A stretch of 64,000 nt of DNA from Nguyenibacter vanlangensis. Lineage in GTDB: Bacteria > Pseudomonadota > Alphaproteobacteria > Acetobacterales > Acetobacteraceae. The notes under the pieces are model-generated. The model ran no database searches. It was not told where the DNA came from and saw only the letters and a list, made by a program, of their open reading frames with translations. The DNA is taken from the NCBI RefSeq assembly GCF_038719015.1, contig NZ_CP152276.1:186001-250000 (forward strand). The letters run 5' to 3'. Shown here one piece after another: positions 15,616-25,556 of the stretch (position 1 is its first letter; the number at the start of each line of letters is the position of its first letter). A program made the translations under genes and the position numbers.

Positions 15616-17286
15616 TCAGATCGCGCCGTCAGGCAGGTCCGCCGCGTCGGGGGACGGGGCGACGGAGAAACTGCGCCGGGGCAGCAGCATGAAGGCCGGG
15701 ACGTCGTCGCCGAAGCCCAGCGCGCCGTTCTGGATGATCTCGTCCGGCACGCGCTCGGCGTCGCGGTCGCGGGGGCGGCCCGTGTCCGGCTTGCGGGGTT
15801 CGGGGCGCTGCGGCACGGGCTTGGCCTCGGCGGGTTCGGCCCTGGCCACCGGCGGCGCCGGCGCCTCGTCGCGCGGACGGGATTCGGGCTTGCCGCCGCG
15901 TCCTTTGCCCCTGGCCTTGTCCTTGCCGCCGTCCTTGCCGCGCCGGCCGCCGCGGGGCCGGTCTTCCTCGGACCATTCCTGCTGTTCGATACCCTCGACG
16001 GCCAGGCGTGGGATCGGGTGGCCGATCAGGGCCTCGATCGCCCCGGCCAGGGTGCGGTCGAACGGCGTGGCCAGGCTGTAGGCGTGGCCGGTGCGTCCGG
16101 CGCGGCCGGTGCGTCCGATGCGGTGGACATAGTCCTCGGCATGGAAGGGCAGGTCGAAATTGAAGACGTGGGACAGGCCGCCGATATCGATGCCGCGCGC
16201 GGCGACGTCGGAGCAGACCAGGATCTTCAGATCGCCCGCCTTGAAGCGTTCCAGCGTGGCGAAGCGCACTGATTGCGGCAGGTCGCCATGCAGGGCGCCG
16301 GCGGCGAAATCATGCTTGACGAGCGATTTGCACAGGATGTCGACATCGCGCTTGCGGTTGCAGAACACGATGGCGTTCTGCACCGCCTCGTCACGCAGCA
16401 TATGGCGCAGGGCGCGGCGCTTCTCGGTTTCGTCGACGATCACCAGCCCGGCCTCGATCGTCGTGGCGACCGAGGAGGGGCGGCTGACGGTGATCTCTTT
16501 CGGGTTCTGCAGGAACATGTCCGCCAGGCGCCGGATTTCGGGCGCCATGGTGGCCGAGAAGAACAGGGTCTGCCGCAGGGGCGAGAGCATGCCGACGATC
16601 TTCTCGATATCCGGGATGAAGCCCATGTCGAGCATGCGGTCGGCTTCGTCGATCACCAGCAGCTTGGTCTGGTTCAGCAGCAGGCCGCCCCGTTCGAACA
16701 GGTCGATCAGCCGCCCTGGGGTCGCGATCAGCACGTCGACGCCGCGATTGAGCACGTCCTTCTGCTCGGCCATGCTCTCGCCGCCGATCAGCAGGGCGTG
16801 GTTCAGCTTGAGGTATTTGCCGTAATTGACAAAATTCTCGGCGACCTGCAGCGCCAGCTCGCGTGTCGGCTCCAGAATCAGGGAGCGCGGCATGCGGGCC
16901 CGGGCGCGCGAGCCGGAGAGGATTTCCAGCATCGGCAGGGTGAAGGAGGCGGTCTTGCCGGTGCCGGTCTGCGCCACGCCCAGCACGTCGCGGCCCATCA
17001 GGACATACGGGATGGCCTGGGCCTGGATCGGCGTGGGATGGCGGTAGCCCATCTCGTCGATCGCGCGCAGGATCGGCGCTGCCAGGCCGAGGTCGGAGAA
17101 GAGCGGATGCTCGGGTTCGGCCTGCGCCTCGGCCGGGGAGTCCGCGCCGGTTCCGGCGCCCGGCCCGTCGGCCGGCGGCTGCCCGTCGGCATGCGACTCC
17201 GTGCCCGAATCGGACGGAGCATAGGATGCGGGATGGTGTTCGGCGTCATGCGCGGCCGATGGGGAGGCGTTCGTCTTGGCGCTCAA
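15616..17286 (-). CDS. DEAD-box RNA helicase (RhlE-like)
   Basis: ATP-dependent RNA unwinding enzyme. The helicase core has motif I AQTGTGKT, PTRELA, TPGRL, DEAD, SAT, and VI HRIGRTGR, with an upstream Q motif in HPTPIQAQAIP. After the core comes a basic, Gly/Arg/Lys-rich tail of about 130 residues that fits an RNA-binding region. The frame continues upstream to 17436 but is Arg-rich there and not conserved in look. The most likely start is the TTG at 17286 (reading L-S-A-K-T), with a GAGAGA ribosome site 5 nt upstream, giving 556 aa; an ATT directly before it is another option. The region 17287-17528 is shared with the divergent GH15 gene. Confidence 0.9.
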   Translation of the reverse strand: MSAKTNASPSAAHDAEHHPASYAPSDSGTESHADGQPPADGPGAGTGADSPAEAQAEPEHPLFSDLGLAAPILRAIDEMGYRHPTPIQAQAIPYVLMGRDVLGVAQTGTGKTASFTLPMLEILSGSRARARMPRSLILEPTRELALQVAENFVNYGKYLKLNHALLIGGESMAEQKDVLNRGVDVLIATPGRLIDLFERGGLLLNQTKLLVIDEADRMLDMGFIPDIEKIVGMLSPLRQTLFFSATMAPEIRRLADMFLQNPKEITVSRPSSVATTIEAGLVIVDETEKRRALRHMLRDEAVQNAIVFCNRKRDVDILCKSLVKHDFAAGALHGDLPQSVRFATLERFKAGDLKILVCSDVAARGIDIGGLSHVFNFDLPFHAEDYVHRIGRTGRAGRTGHAYSLATPFDRTLAGAIEALIGHPIPRLAVEGIEQQEWSEEDRPRGGRRGKDGGKDKARGKGRGGKPESRPRDEAPAPPVARAEPAEAKPVPQRPEPRKPDTGRPRDRDAERVPDEIIQNGALGFGDDVPAFMLLPRRSFSVAPSPDAADLPDGAI

Positions 17287-17528
17287 AATTCTCTCGAACG
17301 TGTCAGTGGTGTGGTCCCGTTCGTTCCGCCACGATGCGGTTCGGCAGGCATGGTGGCCTGATTTCCTGCGACGAAGCAGGGCCTTGCGAAAATGAAGGCG
17401 AATCCCCCGATTCCGCGTGTTCGTCCGTATCGGCAAATGGAACGAAAATCAAGCGTGGCGCGTTGCATAAACGGGTTCGTGCCTTCGGCATCGCGCGGGC
17501 CCGTGGCATCGGGTCTCTGGGAGGTGTC

Positions 17529-19361
17529 GTGGTTAACGTCGAACCGCAGAAAATCGAAGATTATGGACTGATCGGCGATGGGCGAAGCTGCGCCCTGATA
17601 GGACGGAACGGTTCGATCGACTGGCTGTGCTGGCCGCGTTTCGACAGCCCGGCCTGTTTCGCCGCCCTGCTGGGCAATGGCGAGAACGGGCATTGGCTGC
17701 TGGCCCCGGACGAGGAGCGCGGCGGCGCGCTGATCACGGTGACGCGGACCTATCGCCAGCAGGGCATGGTGCTGGAGACGGTGTTCGAGACCCATGGCGG
17801 GGTGGTGGCCATCCTGGATTTCATGGCGATCGGGACCGAGACCCCGACGCTGATCCGGATCGTCGAGGGGCGGCGCGGTGCGGTGCCGGTGCTGAACTGG
17901 CTGGTGCTGCGGTTCGACTACGGCCTGTCGGTGCCCTGGGTGACGCGCCTGCCGGACAACATGGGCATTACCGCCATCGCCGGCCCGTCGCGCTGCGTGC
18001 TGCGCTGCCCGGTCGCGCTGCATGGCGAGGGGCGCCATACCGTGTCGCGCTTCATCGTGTCGGAAGGTGACCAGGTGCCGTTCGTGATGACGCATCTGGA
18101 ATCGCACGGGCCGGTGCCGGACCCGATCGACGCGCTGGCGGCGCTGCGCCGGACCGAGCAGTTCTGGTCGGACTGGATCGCGCGCTGCACGTACAAGGGC
18201 GTGCATGCGCCGGCGGTGCGGCGGTCGCTGCTGACCCTGAAGGCGCTGATCTATCAGCCCACAGGGGGGATCGTCGCCGCGGCCACGACCTCGCTGCCCG
18301 AGGAGCTGGGCGGCGAGCGCAACTGGGATTACCGCTATTGCTGGCTGCGCGATGCGTCGCTGACGCTGATCGCGATCATGGCGGGCGGCTATTACGAAGA
18401 GGCGATGCAGTGGCGCAACTGGCTGCAGGCGGCGGTGGCGGGCAGCCCCGACCAGGTGCAGATCATGTACGGGATCGGCGGCGAGCGCCTGCTGAACGAG
18501 TGGGAGGCCGGGTGGCTGCCCGGCTATGCCAAGTCGGTGCCGGTGCGGATCGGCAACGCGGCCGCCGGACAATTGCAGTTGGACGTGTATGGCGAGGCGA
18601 TCTCGGCGCTGCATGTCGCGCGCCAGACGCGGCTGTGCGCGATCACGGATGGCTGGCGCCTGCAGGTCGGGCTGCTGGAGCATCTGGCGAGCATCTGGAA
18701 GGAGCCCGACGAGGGCATGTGGGAGGTGCGGGGCGGACGGCGCCATTTCACCGTCTCGAAGATCTCATGCTGGCTGGCGTTCGACCGGGCCATTCGCGAT
18801 GCCGAGAAATACGGGCTGGAAGCGCCGCTGGAGGAATGGAAGGCCCTGCGGCAGGATATCCATGACGCGGTCTGCCGGGACGGGTTCAACGCGGACAAGA
18901 ACAGCTTCGTCCAGTATTTCGGCGGCAAGGGGCTGGATGCCGGGCTGCTGCTGATCCCGGTGGTGGGATTTCTGCCGGCGGAGGATCCGCGCGTGGCCGG
19001 GACGATCGCGGCGGTCGAGCGCGAATTGCTGGACGAGCACGGATTCGTCCGCCGCTATATCCCCGATCATGCCGTCGAAGGGGTCGCGGGGGGCGAGGGG
19101 GCGTTCATCGCCTGTTCCTTCTGGCTGGTGAACGCCTATGTCGCGCAGGGGCGGCTGGAAGAGGCGCACGCCCTGTTCAACCGGCTGCTGGCGCTGCGCA
19201 GCGACCTGGGCCTGCTGGCCGAGGAATATGACGCCCGGAGCGGGCGGCAGGTGGGAAATTTCCCGCAGGCCTTTTCGCACCTGTCGCTAATCAACACGGC
19301 GGCGATCCTGAGCGCCGGCCGGATCACCACCATGGGGGCACCGCCGCTGCCGCAGCTATAG
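17529..19361 (+). CDS. Glycoside hydrolase family 15 protein (glucoamylase/trehalase-like)
   Basis: The 610-aa protein is a bacterial GH15 enzyme: an N-terminal beta-sandwich domain opening with IEDYGLIGDGRSCALIGRNG and SIDWLCWPRFDSP, then an (alpha/alpha)6 barrel with PEELGGERNWDYRYCWLRDA (acid Glu region) and LLAEEYD...GNFPQAFSHL (base Glu region). Members cleave alpha-1,4-glucans, isomaltosides or trehalose; the substrate cannot be assigned here. No signal peptide is seen, so it is probably cytosolic. The start is the GTG at 17529, placed 5 nt after a GGGAGG site. It ends 39 bp from the convergent CopD-like gene. Confidence 0.9.
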   Translation: MVNVEPQKIEDYGLIGDGRSCALIGRNGSIDWLCWPRFDSPACFAALLGNGENGHWLLAPDEERGGALITVTRTYRQQGMVLETVFETHGGVVAILDFMAIGTETPTLIRIVEGRRGAVPVLNWLVLRFDYGLSVPWVTRLPDNMGITAIAGPSRCVLRCPVALHGEGRHTVSRFIVSEGDQVPFVMTHLESHGPVPDPIDALAALRRTEQFWSDWIARCTYKGVHAPAVRRSLLTLKALIYQPTGGIVAAATTSLPEELGGERNWDYRYCWLRDASLTLIAIMAGGYYEEAMQWRNWLQAAVAGSPDQVQIMYGIGGERLLNEWEAGWLPGYAKSVPVRIGNAAAGQLQLDVYGEAISALHVARQTRLCAITDGWRLQVGLLEHLASIWKEPDEGMWEVRGGRRHFTVSKISCWLAFDRAIRDAEKYGLEAPLEEWKALRQDIHDAVCRDGFNADKNSFVQYFGGKGLDAGLLLIPVVGFLPAEDPRVAGTIAAVERELLDEHGFVRRYIPDHAVEGVAGGEGAFIACSFWLVNAYVAQGRLEEAHALFNRLLALRSDLGLLAEEYDARSGRQVGNFPQAFSHLSLINTAAILSAGRITTMGAPPLPQL

Positions 19362-19400
19362 TGCCCGCATGGTGTGGGGTGGCCCCGGGGTCGGGTCCGA

Positions 19401-19853
19401 TCAGAGGCCGCGCGCCATGGCGGCGGCGAGGATGGTGAGCACGCCGAGCCCGGTATTGGCCAGCACCAGCGCGCGGATGCTGTCGAAGATGGCCGGTTGC
19501 GGCCGGATGGCGCGGCGGGCCTTCTGGAACGGGCCGAAATAGATGCGGGCGAACAGGGCCGCCATCGCCAGGCCCAGCAGTTGCATGGCGTTGACCTGCC
19601 ACGGGACGGCGGCGAATCCGCCCTCGTGCAGGACCAGCAGCCAGCCGGAGACCAGCACCGTCGGCATGAGGTGCCACACCATGCGGAAGAAGCGGGTCAG
19701 GGTCTGCAGATGGACCGAGGCGCGCTGGGTCGCGTCCAGCAGGCCCAGGCTGGGCCGCAGGACGAACACGGCATGGACCATGCCGCCGACCCAGGCGGTC
19801 ATGCCCAGGATATGGATCGCGAGCACGAGGCTCCAGAGGATGGAGGAGGTCAT
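19401..19853 (-). CDS. CopD-like integral membrane protein
   Basis: This 150-aa protein is made up mainly of four hydrophobic segments (about residues 5-30, 50-75, 85-105 and 125-148). The first contains ILGMTAWVGGMVH, whose His residues and pattern recall the CopD/DUF2269 group of cytochrome-b-like membrane proteins. Function is unknown, perhaps metal or haem related. The ATG at 19853 has a GGAG site 6 nt upstream; the frame continues another 27 codons upstream with no membrane-protein character. It is divergent from the NAD(P)HX repair gene. Confidence 0.75.
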   Translation of the reverse strand: MTSSILWSLVLAIHILGMTAWVGGMVHAVFVLRPSLGLLDATQRASVHLQTLTRFFRMVWHLMPTVLVSGWLLVLHEGGFAAVPWQVNAMQLLGLAMAALFARIYFGPFQKARRAIRPQPAIFDSIRALVLANTGLGVLTILAAAMARGL

Positions 19854-20044
19854 ATCTGCTCCGCTGGCAAATGGAGGGCGGCCCGCGTGACGGGGCGGAC
19901 GCGGCGATGCTATGTGTGATCGCCAATTCCGCAACGCGGCGCAAGGCCGTTGCTCGCGGGGTCCCCATGGTTGGGTCCAGGGCTGGGTTCAAGGCTGGAT
20001 CTGGGGAGGAGGCGGGCTGGGGAGTGTCCGATGGAACGGTGCAC

Positions 20045-21478
20045 ATGTCTCTGATCGCGGACCTGATCCTGCCTGATCCCGAGCAGATGGGGCGGATCGA
20101 CCGGGAAGGCAGCCGCACGGTGCCGGTCTACGACCTGATGGAAAATGCCGGGCGGGCGGTGGCACGGGCGGTGCGCCGCCATGTGGCTCCGTGCCGGGTG
20201 TTGGTGCTGTGCGGTCCGGGCAATAATGGCGGGGACGGCTATGTCGCCGCGCGCCGGCTGGCTCAGGCGGGCTGGCCGGTGGCGGTGGCGGCCCTGGCCC
20301 CGCCGCGGCCGGGCGGAGATGCCGACCGGGCCGCGGCACAATGGACGGGGCCGCGCGTGCCCTTCGCGGCGGCCGAGGCGGCACGGGCCGAACTGGTGAT
20401 CGACGCGGTGTTCGGCGCGGGGCTGAGCCGCGATGTCGACCCCGAGGCGGCGGCGGTGCTGGCGGCGGCGCGGCGGGTGGTGGCGGTGGACGTGCCCAGC
20501 GGCATCGATGGCGCGACCGGCGCGGTGCGGGGCTATGCCCCACGCGCCGAGATGACCGTGACCTTCGTGCGGGCCAAGCCGGGGCATCTGCTGCTGCCGG
20601 GGCGTGCGATGGCGGGGCGGCTGGAGGTGGCGGATATCGGCATGCCCGCGGCCGCGCTGGCGGCGGTTTCGGTCCGGACCTGGCGCAACGCGCCCGGCCT
20701 GTGGCGGGTGCCGGACGCGGAGATGGACAGCCATAAATATGCGCGCGGCGTCGTCAGCATCTGCGGCGGCGGGACGATGCCCGGGGCGGCGCGGCTGGCC
20801 GCCGCGGCGGCGCGGGCGGCGGGGGCCGGGCTGGTGCGGCTGGCGGCGGGCGAGGCGGCGGCGCTGTACCGGATGGGCGAGCCGGGGCTGGTGGTCGATG
20901 ACGGGACGCTGGACGCTCTGTTGCAGGACGGACGCCGCCGCGTGTGGATCTGCGGACCCGGCCTGACCGAGCCGGAGGTCGGCGAGGCGTTGCCGCGCCT
21001 GTTGCGGGCGGGGCGGACCGTCCTGGCCGATGCGGGGGCGTTTCTGCTGGCGGCCGGGCGGCCCGAGCGGCTGCGCGGGGCGGCGGTGATCACCCCGCAT
21101 GCGGGGGAATTCGCCCGCGTGTTCGGCGCGCCGGGGAATGACCGGCTGGCGGCCGCGCGGGCCGCCGCTGCGCGATGCGGCGCGGTGGTGGTGCTGAAAG
21201 GACCCGACACGGTGATCGCGGCGCCCGACGGGCGGGCGGCGATCAACGCGCATGCGACGGCGGCGCTGGCGACGGCCGGGTCGGGCGACACGCTGACCGG
21301 GGTGATCGCGGCGCTGCTGGCCGCCGGGATGGCGCCATGGGAGGCGGCATGTGCCGGGGTGTGGATCCATGGCGAGGCGGGGATGCGTGCCGGGGACTGG
21401 CCGGTGGCCGAACAGTTCGACCGCCATCTGGGCGCGGCGCGGGCGCGGGCCTGCATGTTGGGCGGAACGGCGGGCTGA
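20045..21478 (+). CDS. nnrD: Bifunctional NAD(P)H-hydrate epimerase / ADP-dependent dehydratase
   Basis: This enzyme repairs damaged nicotinamide cofactors: the N-terminal YjeF domain (about residues 1-210) interconverts the R and S forms of NAD(P)HX, and the C-terminal ribokinase-fold domain (about 230-470) removes water using ADP. Visible marks are LMENAGRAVA and GPGNNGGDGYVAARRL in the first domain, then ITPHAGEFARVFG, LKGPDTVI and TAGSGDTLTGVIAALLA in the second. At 477 aa it matches the fused bacterial form. The ATG at 20045 has no clear ribosome site, and GTG codons at 20039 and 20024 are alternatives. Confidence 0.88.
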   Translation: MSLIADLILPDPEQMGRIDREGSRTVPVYDLMENAGRAVARAVRRHVAPCRVLVLCGPGNNGGDGYVAARRLAQAGWPVAVAALAPPRPGGDADRAAAQWTGPRVPFAAAEAARAELVIDAVFGAGLSRDVDPEAAAVLAAARRVVAVDVPSGIDGATGAVRGYAPRAEMTVTFVRAKPGHLLLPGRAMAGRLEVADIGMPAAALAAVSVRTWRNAPGLWRVPDAEMDSHKYARGVVSICGGGTMPGAARLAAAAARAAGAGLVRLAAGEAAALYRMGEPGLVVDDGTLDALLQDGRRRVWICGPGLTEPEVGEALPRLLRAGRTVLADAGAFLLAAGRPERLRGAAVITPHAGEFARVFGAPGNDRLAAARAAAARCGAVVVLKGPDTVIAAPDGRAAINAHATAALATAGSGDTLTGVIAALLAAGMAPWEAACAGVWIHGEAGMRAGDWPVAEQFDRHLGAARARACMLGGTAG

Positions 21479-21570
21479 CGAACGGGGCGGGGCGCGGAAT
21501 CGCGCCATTGTCGGCTTGCCGGATCGGGCATCGTGCGCTAAAGCCGCCCGCTTGAGGCCCGGGCGCCGTA

Positions 21571-21655
<85 letters not shown>

Positions 21656-21747
21656 GCCCGGTCAATCGCGTTTTGCGTGCGGACGCCGCCGGCCCGAGCG
21701 GCCAGGCGCGTTCTTTGAAAGTTCTGACCGAGAGGATGGCCTGGCAG

Positions 21748-23082
21748 ATGCAGGTTACTGAAACGCTTTCCGAAGGCCTGAAGCGCGGCTTCACCGTCAC
21801 GGTGCCCGCCGGTGAACTGGAGAGCAAGCGGGCCGCCCGCCTGAAGGAACTGGGGCAGTCCATGAACCTGCCGGGCTTCCGCCCGGGCAAGGTGCCGCTG
21901 AGCATCGTCAAGCAGCGCTACGGCACCGCCGTGCAGGGTGAGGTGCTGGAGCAGGCGGTCGGCGACGCCACGCGCGCGCTGCTGGAGGAGCGTGGCCTGC
22001 GCCCGGCGATGCAGCCGCGCGTCGACCTGGTGTCGGGCGCCGAGCCGGGGGCGGCCGACCTGGAATTCAAGGTCGAGATGGAACTGCTGCCCGAGATCGC
22101 GCAGCCGGACCTGTCGGATTTGGCGCTGACGCGCCTGAAGGCCACGCCGGACGCCGAGACGATCGACAAGGCGCTGAAGGACATTGCCGGCCGCCAGCGC
22201 AGCTTCGAGACGATCGACGAAGTGCGTCCGGCCGCCCAGGGCGACGTCGTGGTCGTGGATTTCGTCGGCAAGGTCGATGGCGAGGCGTTTGAGGGCGGTA
22301 CCGCCGAGGACGTGAATGTCGAGATCGGCGGCGCGGGCTTCATTCCCGGTTTCGCCGAGCAGATCGAAGGCATGACGCCGGGTGAGGAAAAGACCATCGC
22401 CGTGACGTTTCCCGCCGATTATTCGGCGGCCGAGCTGGCGGGCAGGGACGCGACCTTCGACATCAAGGCGAAGGGTCTGAAGCGCCCGGTGGATGTCGCG
22501 ATCGACGACGAGATGGCCAAGAAGATCGGCTTCGAGGGGCTGGAGCAGGTCCGCGAGGCCATCACCAGGCAGGTCGAGCAGGAATACGCGCAACTGTCGC
22601 GCCTGCGCATCAAGCGCGACCTGCTGGACGCCCTGGCCGGGAAGACCGACTTCGAGGCGCCGCAGGGCATGGTCGAGGCCGAGTTCGCCCAGATCTGGCA
22701 GCGGGTCGAGGCGGATCGCAAGGCCGGCGAGCTGGATGAGGAAGACAAGGAGAAGGACGAGGAGACCCTGCGGTCCGATTACCGCAAGATCGCCGAGCGC
22801 CGGGTGAAGCTGGGCCTGCTGCTGGCCGAGATCGGCCGGCTGAACGCGATCACGGTCACCCAGGACGAGATGATGCAGGCCATCCGTGCCGAGGCCATGC
22901 GCTATCCCGGCCAGGAGCAGGCGGTGTTCGAGTTCTTCCGCAAGAATCCGCAGGCGACGGAGAGCCTGCGCGGCCCGATCTTCGAGAACAAGGTTGTCGA
23001 TTACGTGATCGAGCTGGCCAAGGTCGAGGAAAAGGACGTCACCCCCGAGGAACTGGCCGAGATCCCGCCCGCCGACCTGTAA
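21748..23082 (+). CDS. tig: Trigger factor, ribosome-bound chaperone
   Basis: Trigger factor binds ribosomes at the peptide exit and helps nascent proteins fold; it also has peptidyl-prolyl isomerase activity. The 444-aa product has the N-terminal ribosome-binding domain with GFRPGKVPLSIVKQRYG, the FKBP-like domain with GDVVVVDFVGKVDGEAFEGG (about 160-180) and the long helical C-terminal arm. I chose the ATG at 21748 (MQVTETLSEG, the usual family N-terminus); an ATG four codons upstream sits directly on the GAGAGG site. It begins the conserved tig-clpP-clpX-lon-hup block. Confidence 0.95.
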   Translation: MQVTETLSEGLKRGFTVTVPAGELESKRAARLKELGQSMNLPGFRPGKVPLSIVKQRYGTAVQGEVLEQAVGDATRALLEERGLRPAMQPRVDLVSGAEPGAADLEFKVEMELLPEIAQPDLSDLALTRLKATPDAETIDKALKDIAGRQRSFETIDEVRPAAQGDVVVVDFVGKVDGEAFEGGTAEDVNVEIGGAGFIPGFAEQIEGMTPGEEKTIAVTFPADYSAAELAGRDATFDIKAKGLKRPVDVAIDDEMAKKIGFEGLEQVREAITRQVEQEYAQLSRLRIKRDLLDALAGKTDFEAPQGMVEAEFAQIWQRVEADRKAGELDEEDKEKDEETLRSDYRKIAERRVKLGLLLAEIGRLNAITVTQDEMMQAIRAEAMRYPGQEQAVFEFFRKNPQATESLRGPIFENKVVDYVIELAKVEEKDVTPEELAEIPPADL

Positions 23083-23477
23083 GCCGGTCGATTCCGCGAT
23101 TCCCCGATTCTGGGTTCTCGATTCCGGGTCTCGGTCCCGGGTCTCGGTCCTGGGGCCAAGCCCCCGGTGCGGTTTGCCGCGCCGGGGGCTTGGCGTTGTG
23201 CCGCGGGATCCTGGGCGCCCGGGTTGCGGCGGAGCCGCGCAGGCCGTTGTTTTGGCGCGCGGATCGGCCCGGCGCAGGGCCGGCGGTGCATCGGCGTGGG
23301 CTCTAATCGCCGTGAAATGACGGGGGTGGGGTGGTATCCGCGCGGTTTATCTCTATCTTGATCAGCATAACCGGGGAATGACCCGGCCGTCGGTTCCGGC
23401 CGGCGCGCGTGCCCCGGCGCGCGTGCCCGCGGGACGATGTGTCGGGTCTTCGCGTTTTCAGGAACGGGAATGAGACT
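23083..23477. other. 395-bp tig-clpP spacer
   Basis: This spacer holds repeated TCTCGGTCCCGGG-like units near 23113-23149, a large GC hairpin (23156-23193), and then about 280 bp leading to clpP that should contain its promoter. I see no convincing sigma70 or heat-shock promoter: CTTGAT near 23356 lacks a good partner. No coding signal. Confidence 0.5.
23156..23193 (+). terminator. Strong GC hairpin after tig
   Basis: CCAAGCCCCCGG (23156-23167) pairs perfectly with CCGGGGGCTTGG (23182-23193), and inside it GCGG pairs with CCGC around a TTTG loop; a T-G wobble joins the two parts into a stem of about 17 bp. There is no T tract after it. Likely ends the tig transcript. Confidence 0.65.
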
Positions 23478-23481
23478 ATGA
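23470..23481 (+). promoter_or_regulatory. Three-codon mini-ORF overlapping the clpP start
   Basis: ATG AGA CTA TGA begins directly after the GGGA ribosome site and its stop codon overlaps the clpP start codon (ATG at 23478-23480). Ribosomes could start here, stop at once and re-enter at clpP. It may simply be chance; no experiment supports it. Confidence 0.3.
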
Positions 23482-24116
23482 GGGATCGGGATCCCGTGGA
23501 GATCTTCAGCAACGCCCTAGTGCCCATGGTGGTCGAGCAGACCTCGCGCGGGGAGCGGGCCTTCGACATCTATTCCCGCCTGTTGCAGGAACGGATCATC
23601 TTCCTGACCGGGCCGGTCTATGACCAGGTCGCCTCGCTGGTGTCGGCGCAGCTTCTCTATCTGGAGAGCGTGAACCCGACCAAGGAAATCTCGTTCTACA
23701 TCAACAGCCCCGGCGGCGTGGTGTCGGCGGGCCTGGCGATCTATGACACGATGCAATATATCCGCAGCCCGGTCAGCACGGTGTGCATCGGCCAGGCGGC
23801 ATCGATGGGGTCGCTGCTGCTGGCCGGCGGCGAGAAGGGGCGGCGTTTCGCCCTGCCGAATGCGCGCGTCATGGTGCACCAGCCGTCGGGCGGCGCGCAG
23901 GGACAGGCCAGCGACATCGAGATTCAGGCGCGCGAGATCCTGACGATTCGCCAGCGCCTGAACGAAATCTACGAGCAGCATACCGGCCAGTCGCTGGAAG
24001 AGATCGAACGCAAGCTGGAGCGCGACAGCTACATGTCGGCCGAGGAGGCGCTGGCGTTCGGCATCGTGGACGAGGTGGTGCGCAACCACGCGGCACCGGC
24101 GCCAGCCAAGAGTTGA
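23478..24116 (+). CDS. clpP: ATP-dependent Clp protease proteolytic subunit ClpP
   Basis: ClpP forms the barrel-shaped serine protease that degrades proteins fed by ClpX or ClpA. The 212-aa sequence carries Ser109 in GQAASMGS and His134 in MVHQPSGG, with the 25-residue spacing seen in the family, and the N-terminal [20 protein letters not shown] block. The ATG at 23478 follows GGGAA by 7 nt; the longer open frame upstream (from 23409) lacks conservation. It is followed after 136 bp by clpX. Confidence 0.96.
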   Translation: MRDRDPVEIFSNALVPMVVEQTSRGERAFDIYSRLLQERIIFLTGPVYDQVASLVSAQLLYLESVNPTKEISFYINSPGGVVSAGLAIYDTMQYIRSPVSTVCIGQAASMGSLLLAGGEKGRRFALPNARVMVHQPSGGAQGQASDIEIQAREILTIRQRLNEIYEQHTGQSLEEIERKLERDSYMSAEEALAFGIVDEVVRNHAAPAPAKS

Positions 24117-24252
24117 GGGGGGTGGGCGCGATTTTTTGCTTTGCGGCGTCCGTCGGCTTGGGCAGGGTTGAAGGAAACCCTGACCCGAGTCAGGATTTTC
24201 GGTCCCGGTCCGGACGCCACGGCGTTTCGGCTGCCCGGGCGTAGGAGCGGTT

Positions 24253-25512
24253 ATGAACAACAAGTCCAGCGATTCGAAGAACACGCTATATTGCTCGTTC
24301 TGCGGCAAGTCGCAGCATGAGGTCCGGAAGCTGATCGCTGGTCCGACTGTCTTCATCTGCGACGAGTGCGTCGAGCTGTGCATGGATATCATCCGCGAGG
24401 AGCACAAGACGCATCTGGTGAAGTCGCGCGACGGCGTGCCGACGCCCAAGGAGATCTGCAAGGTCCTGGACGATTACGTGATCGGCCAGTTCCATGCCAA
24501 GAAGGTGCTGTCGGTCGCGGTCCACAACCATTACAAGCGCCTGGCCCACAGCCAGAAGAACAACGACGTCGAGATCGCGAAGTCGAACATCCTGCTGGTC
24601 GGGCCGACCGGGTCGGGCAAGACGCTGCTGGCGCAGACGCTGGCGCGCATCCTGGACGTGCCGTTCACGATGGCGGACGCGACCACGCTGACCGAGGCGG
24701 GCTATGTCGGCGAGGATGTCGAGAACATCATCCTGAAGCTGCTGCAGGCCGCCGACTACAATGTCGAGCGGGCGCAGCGCGGCATCGTCTATATCGACGA
24801 GATCGACAAGATCTCGCGCAAGTCGGACAATCCGTCGATCACCCGCGACGTCAGCGGCGAGGGCGTGCAGCAGGCCCTGCTGAAGATCATGGAAGGCACG
24901 GTGGCCTCGGTTCCGCCGCAGGGCGGGCGCAAGCATCCGCAGCAGGAATTCCTGCAGGTGGATACCACCAACATGCTGTTCATCTGCGGCGGCGCCTTTG
25001 CCGGGCTGGACAAGATCATCAGCGCGCGCGGCAAGGGGTCGGGTATCGGGTTCGGGGCCGACGTGCAGTCGCCCGACGAGCGGCGCACGGGGGCGATCCT
25101 GCGTGACGTCGAGCCCGAGGACCTGCTGAAATTCGGCCTGATCCCCGAATTCATCGGCCGTCTGCCGGTGGTCGCGACGCTGGAGGACCTGGACGAGGCG
25201 GCGCTGATCGAGATCCTGACCAAGCCCAAGAACGCGCTGGTGAAGCAATATGCGCGCCTGTTCCAGATGGAGGGGGTGAAGCTGACCTTTACCGAGGATG
25301 CGCTGAAGCAGGTGGCGCAGCGGGCGATCGCGCGGCGCACCGGCGCGCGCGGCCTGCGGGCGATCATGGAGAGCATCCTGCTGTCCACCATGTTCGACCT
25401 GCCGGGACTGGAGAATGTGGACGAGGTGGTGATCAACAAGGATGTCGCCGAGAGCAAGACCAGTCCGGTCTATGTCTACGGCAAGGAGAAGCCGGCCGAG
25501 CAATCCGCCTGA
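24253..25512 (+). CDS. clpX: Clp protease ATP-binding subunit ClpX
   Basis: ClpX is the AAA+ unfoldase that selects substrates and threads them into ClpP. The 419-aa product has the N-terminal zinc-binding domain with CSFCGK and CDECVELC (about residues 14-40), Walker [12 protein letters not shown], the pore loop GYVGED, Walker [11 protein letters not shown] and the IGF loop in [12 protein letters not shown] that docks on ClpP. The ATG at 24253 follows GTAGGAGCGGTT. A rho-independent terminator directly follows. Confidence 0.97.
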   Translation: MNNKSSDSKNTLYCSFCGKSQHEVRKLIAGPTVFICDECVELCMDIIREEHKTHLVKSRDGVPTPKEICKVLDDYVIGQFHAKKVLSVAVHNHYKRLAHSQKNNDVEIAKSNILLVGPTGSGKTLLAQTLARILDVPFTMADATTLTEAGYVGEDVENIILKLLQAADYNVERAQRGIVYIDEIDKISRKSDNPSITRDVSGEGVQQALLKIMEGTVASVPPQGGRKHPQQEFLQVDTTNMLFICGGAFAGLDKIISARGKGSGIGFGADVQSPDERRTGAILRDVEPEDLLKFGLIPEFIGRLPVVATLEDLDEAALIEILTKPKNALVKQYARLFQMEGVKLTFTEDALKQVAQRAIARRTGARGLRAIMESILLSTMFDLPGLENVDEVVINKDVAESKTSPVYVYGKEKPAEQSA

Positions 25513-25517
25513 ATCCC

Positions 25518-25556
25518 GGCCGGGGGCGCCCTGTCGGGCGTGCCCCGGGCCTTTTT
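25518..25556 (+). terminator. Rho-independent terminator of clpX
   Basis: GGCCGGGGGCGCCC and GGGCGTGCCCCGGGCC form a long GC stem with small mismatches around a TGTC loop, directly followed by TTTTT. It starts 6 bp after the clpX stop, so lon is probably expressed from its own promoter in the 186-bp remainder. Confidence 0.85.

Noticed and set aside
17287..17436. Upstream extension of the DEAD-box helicase to an ATG at 17436.
   Set aside because: The added 50 residues are Arg/His-rich and non-conserved in look; the TTG at 17286 has a proper ribosome site.
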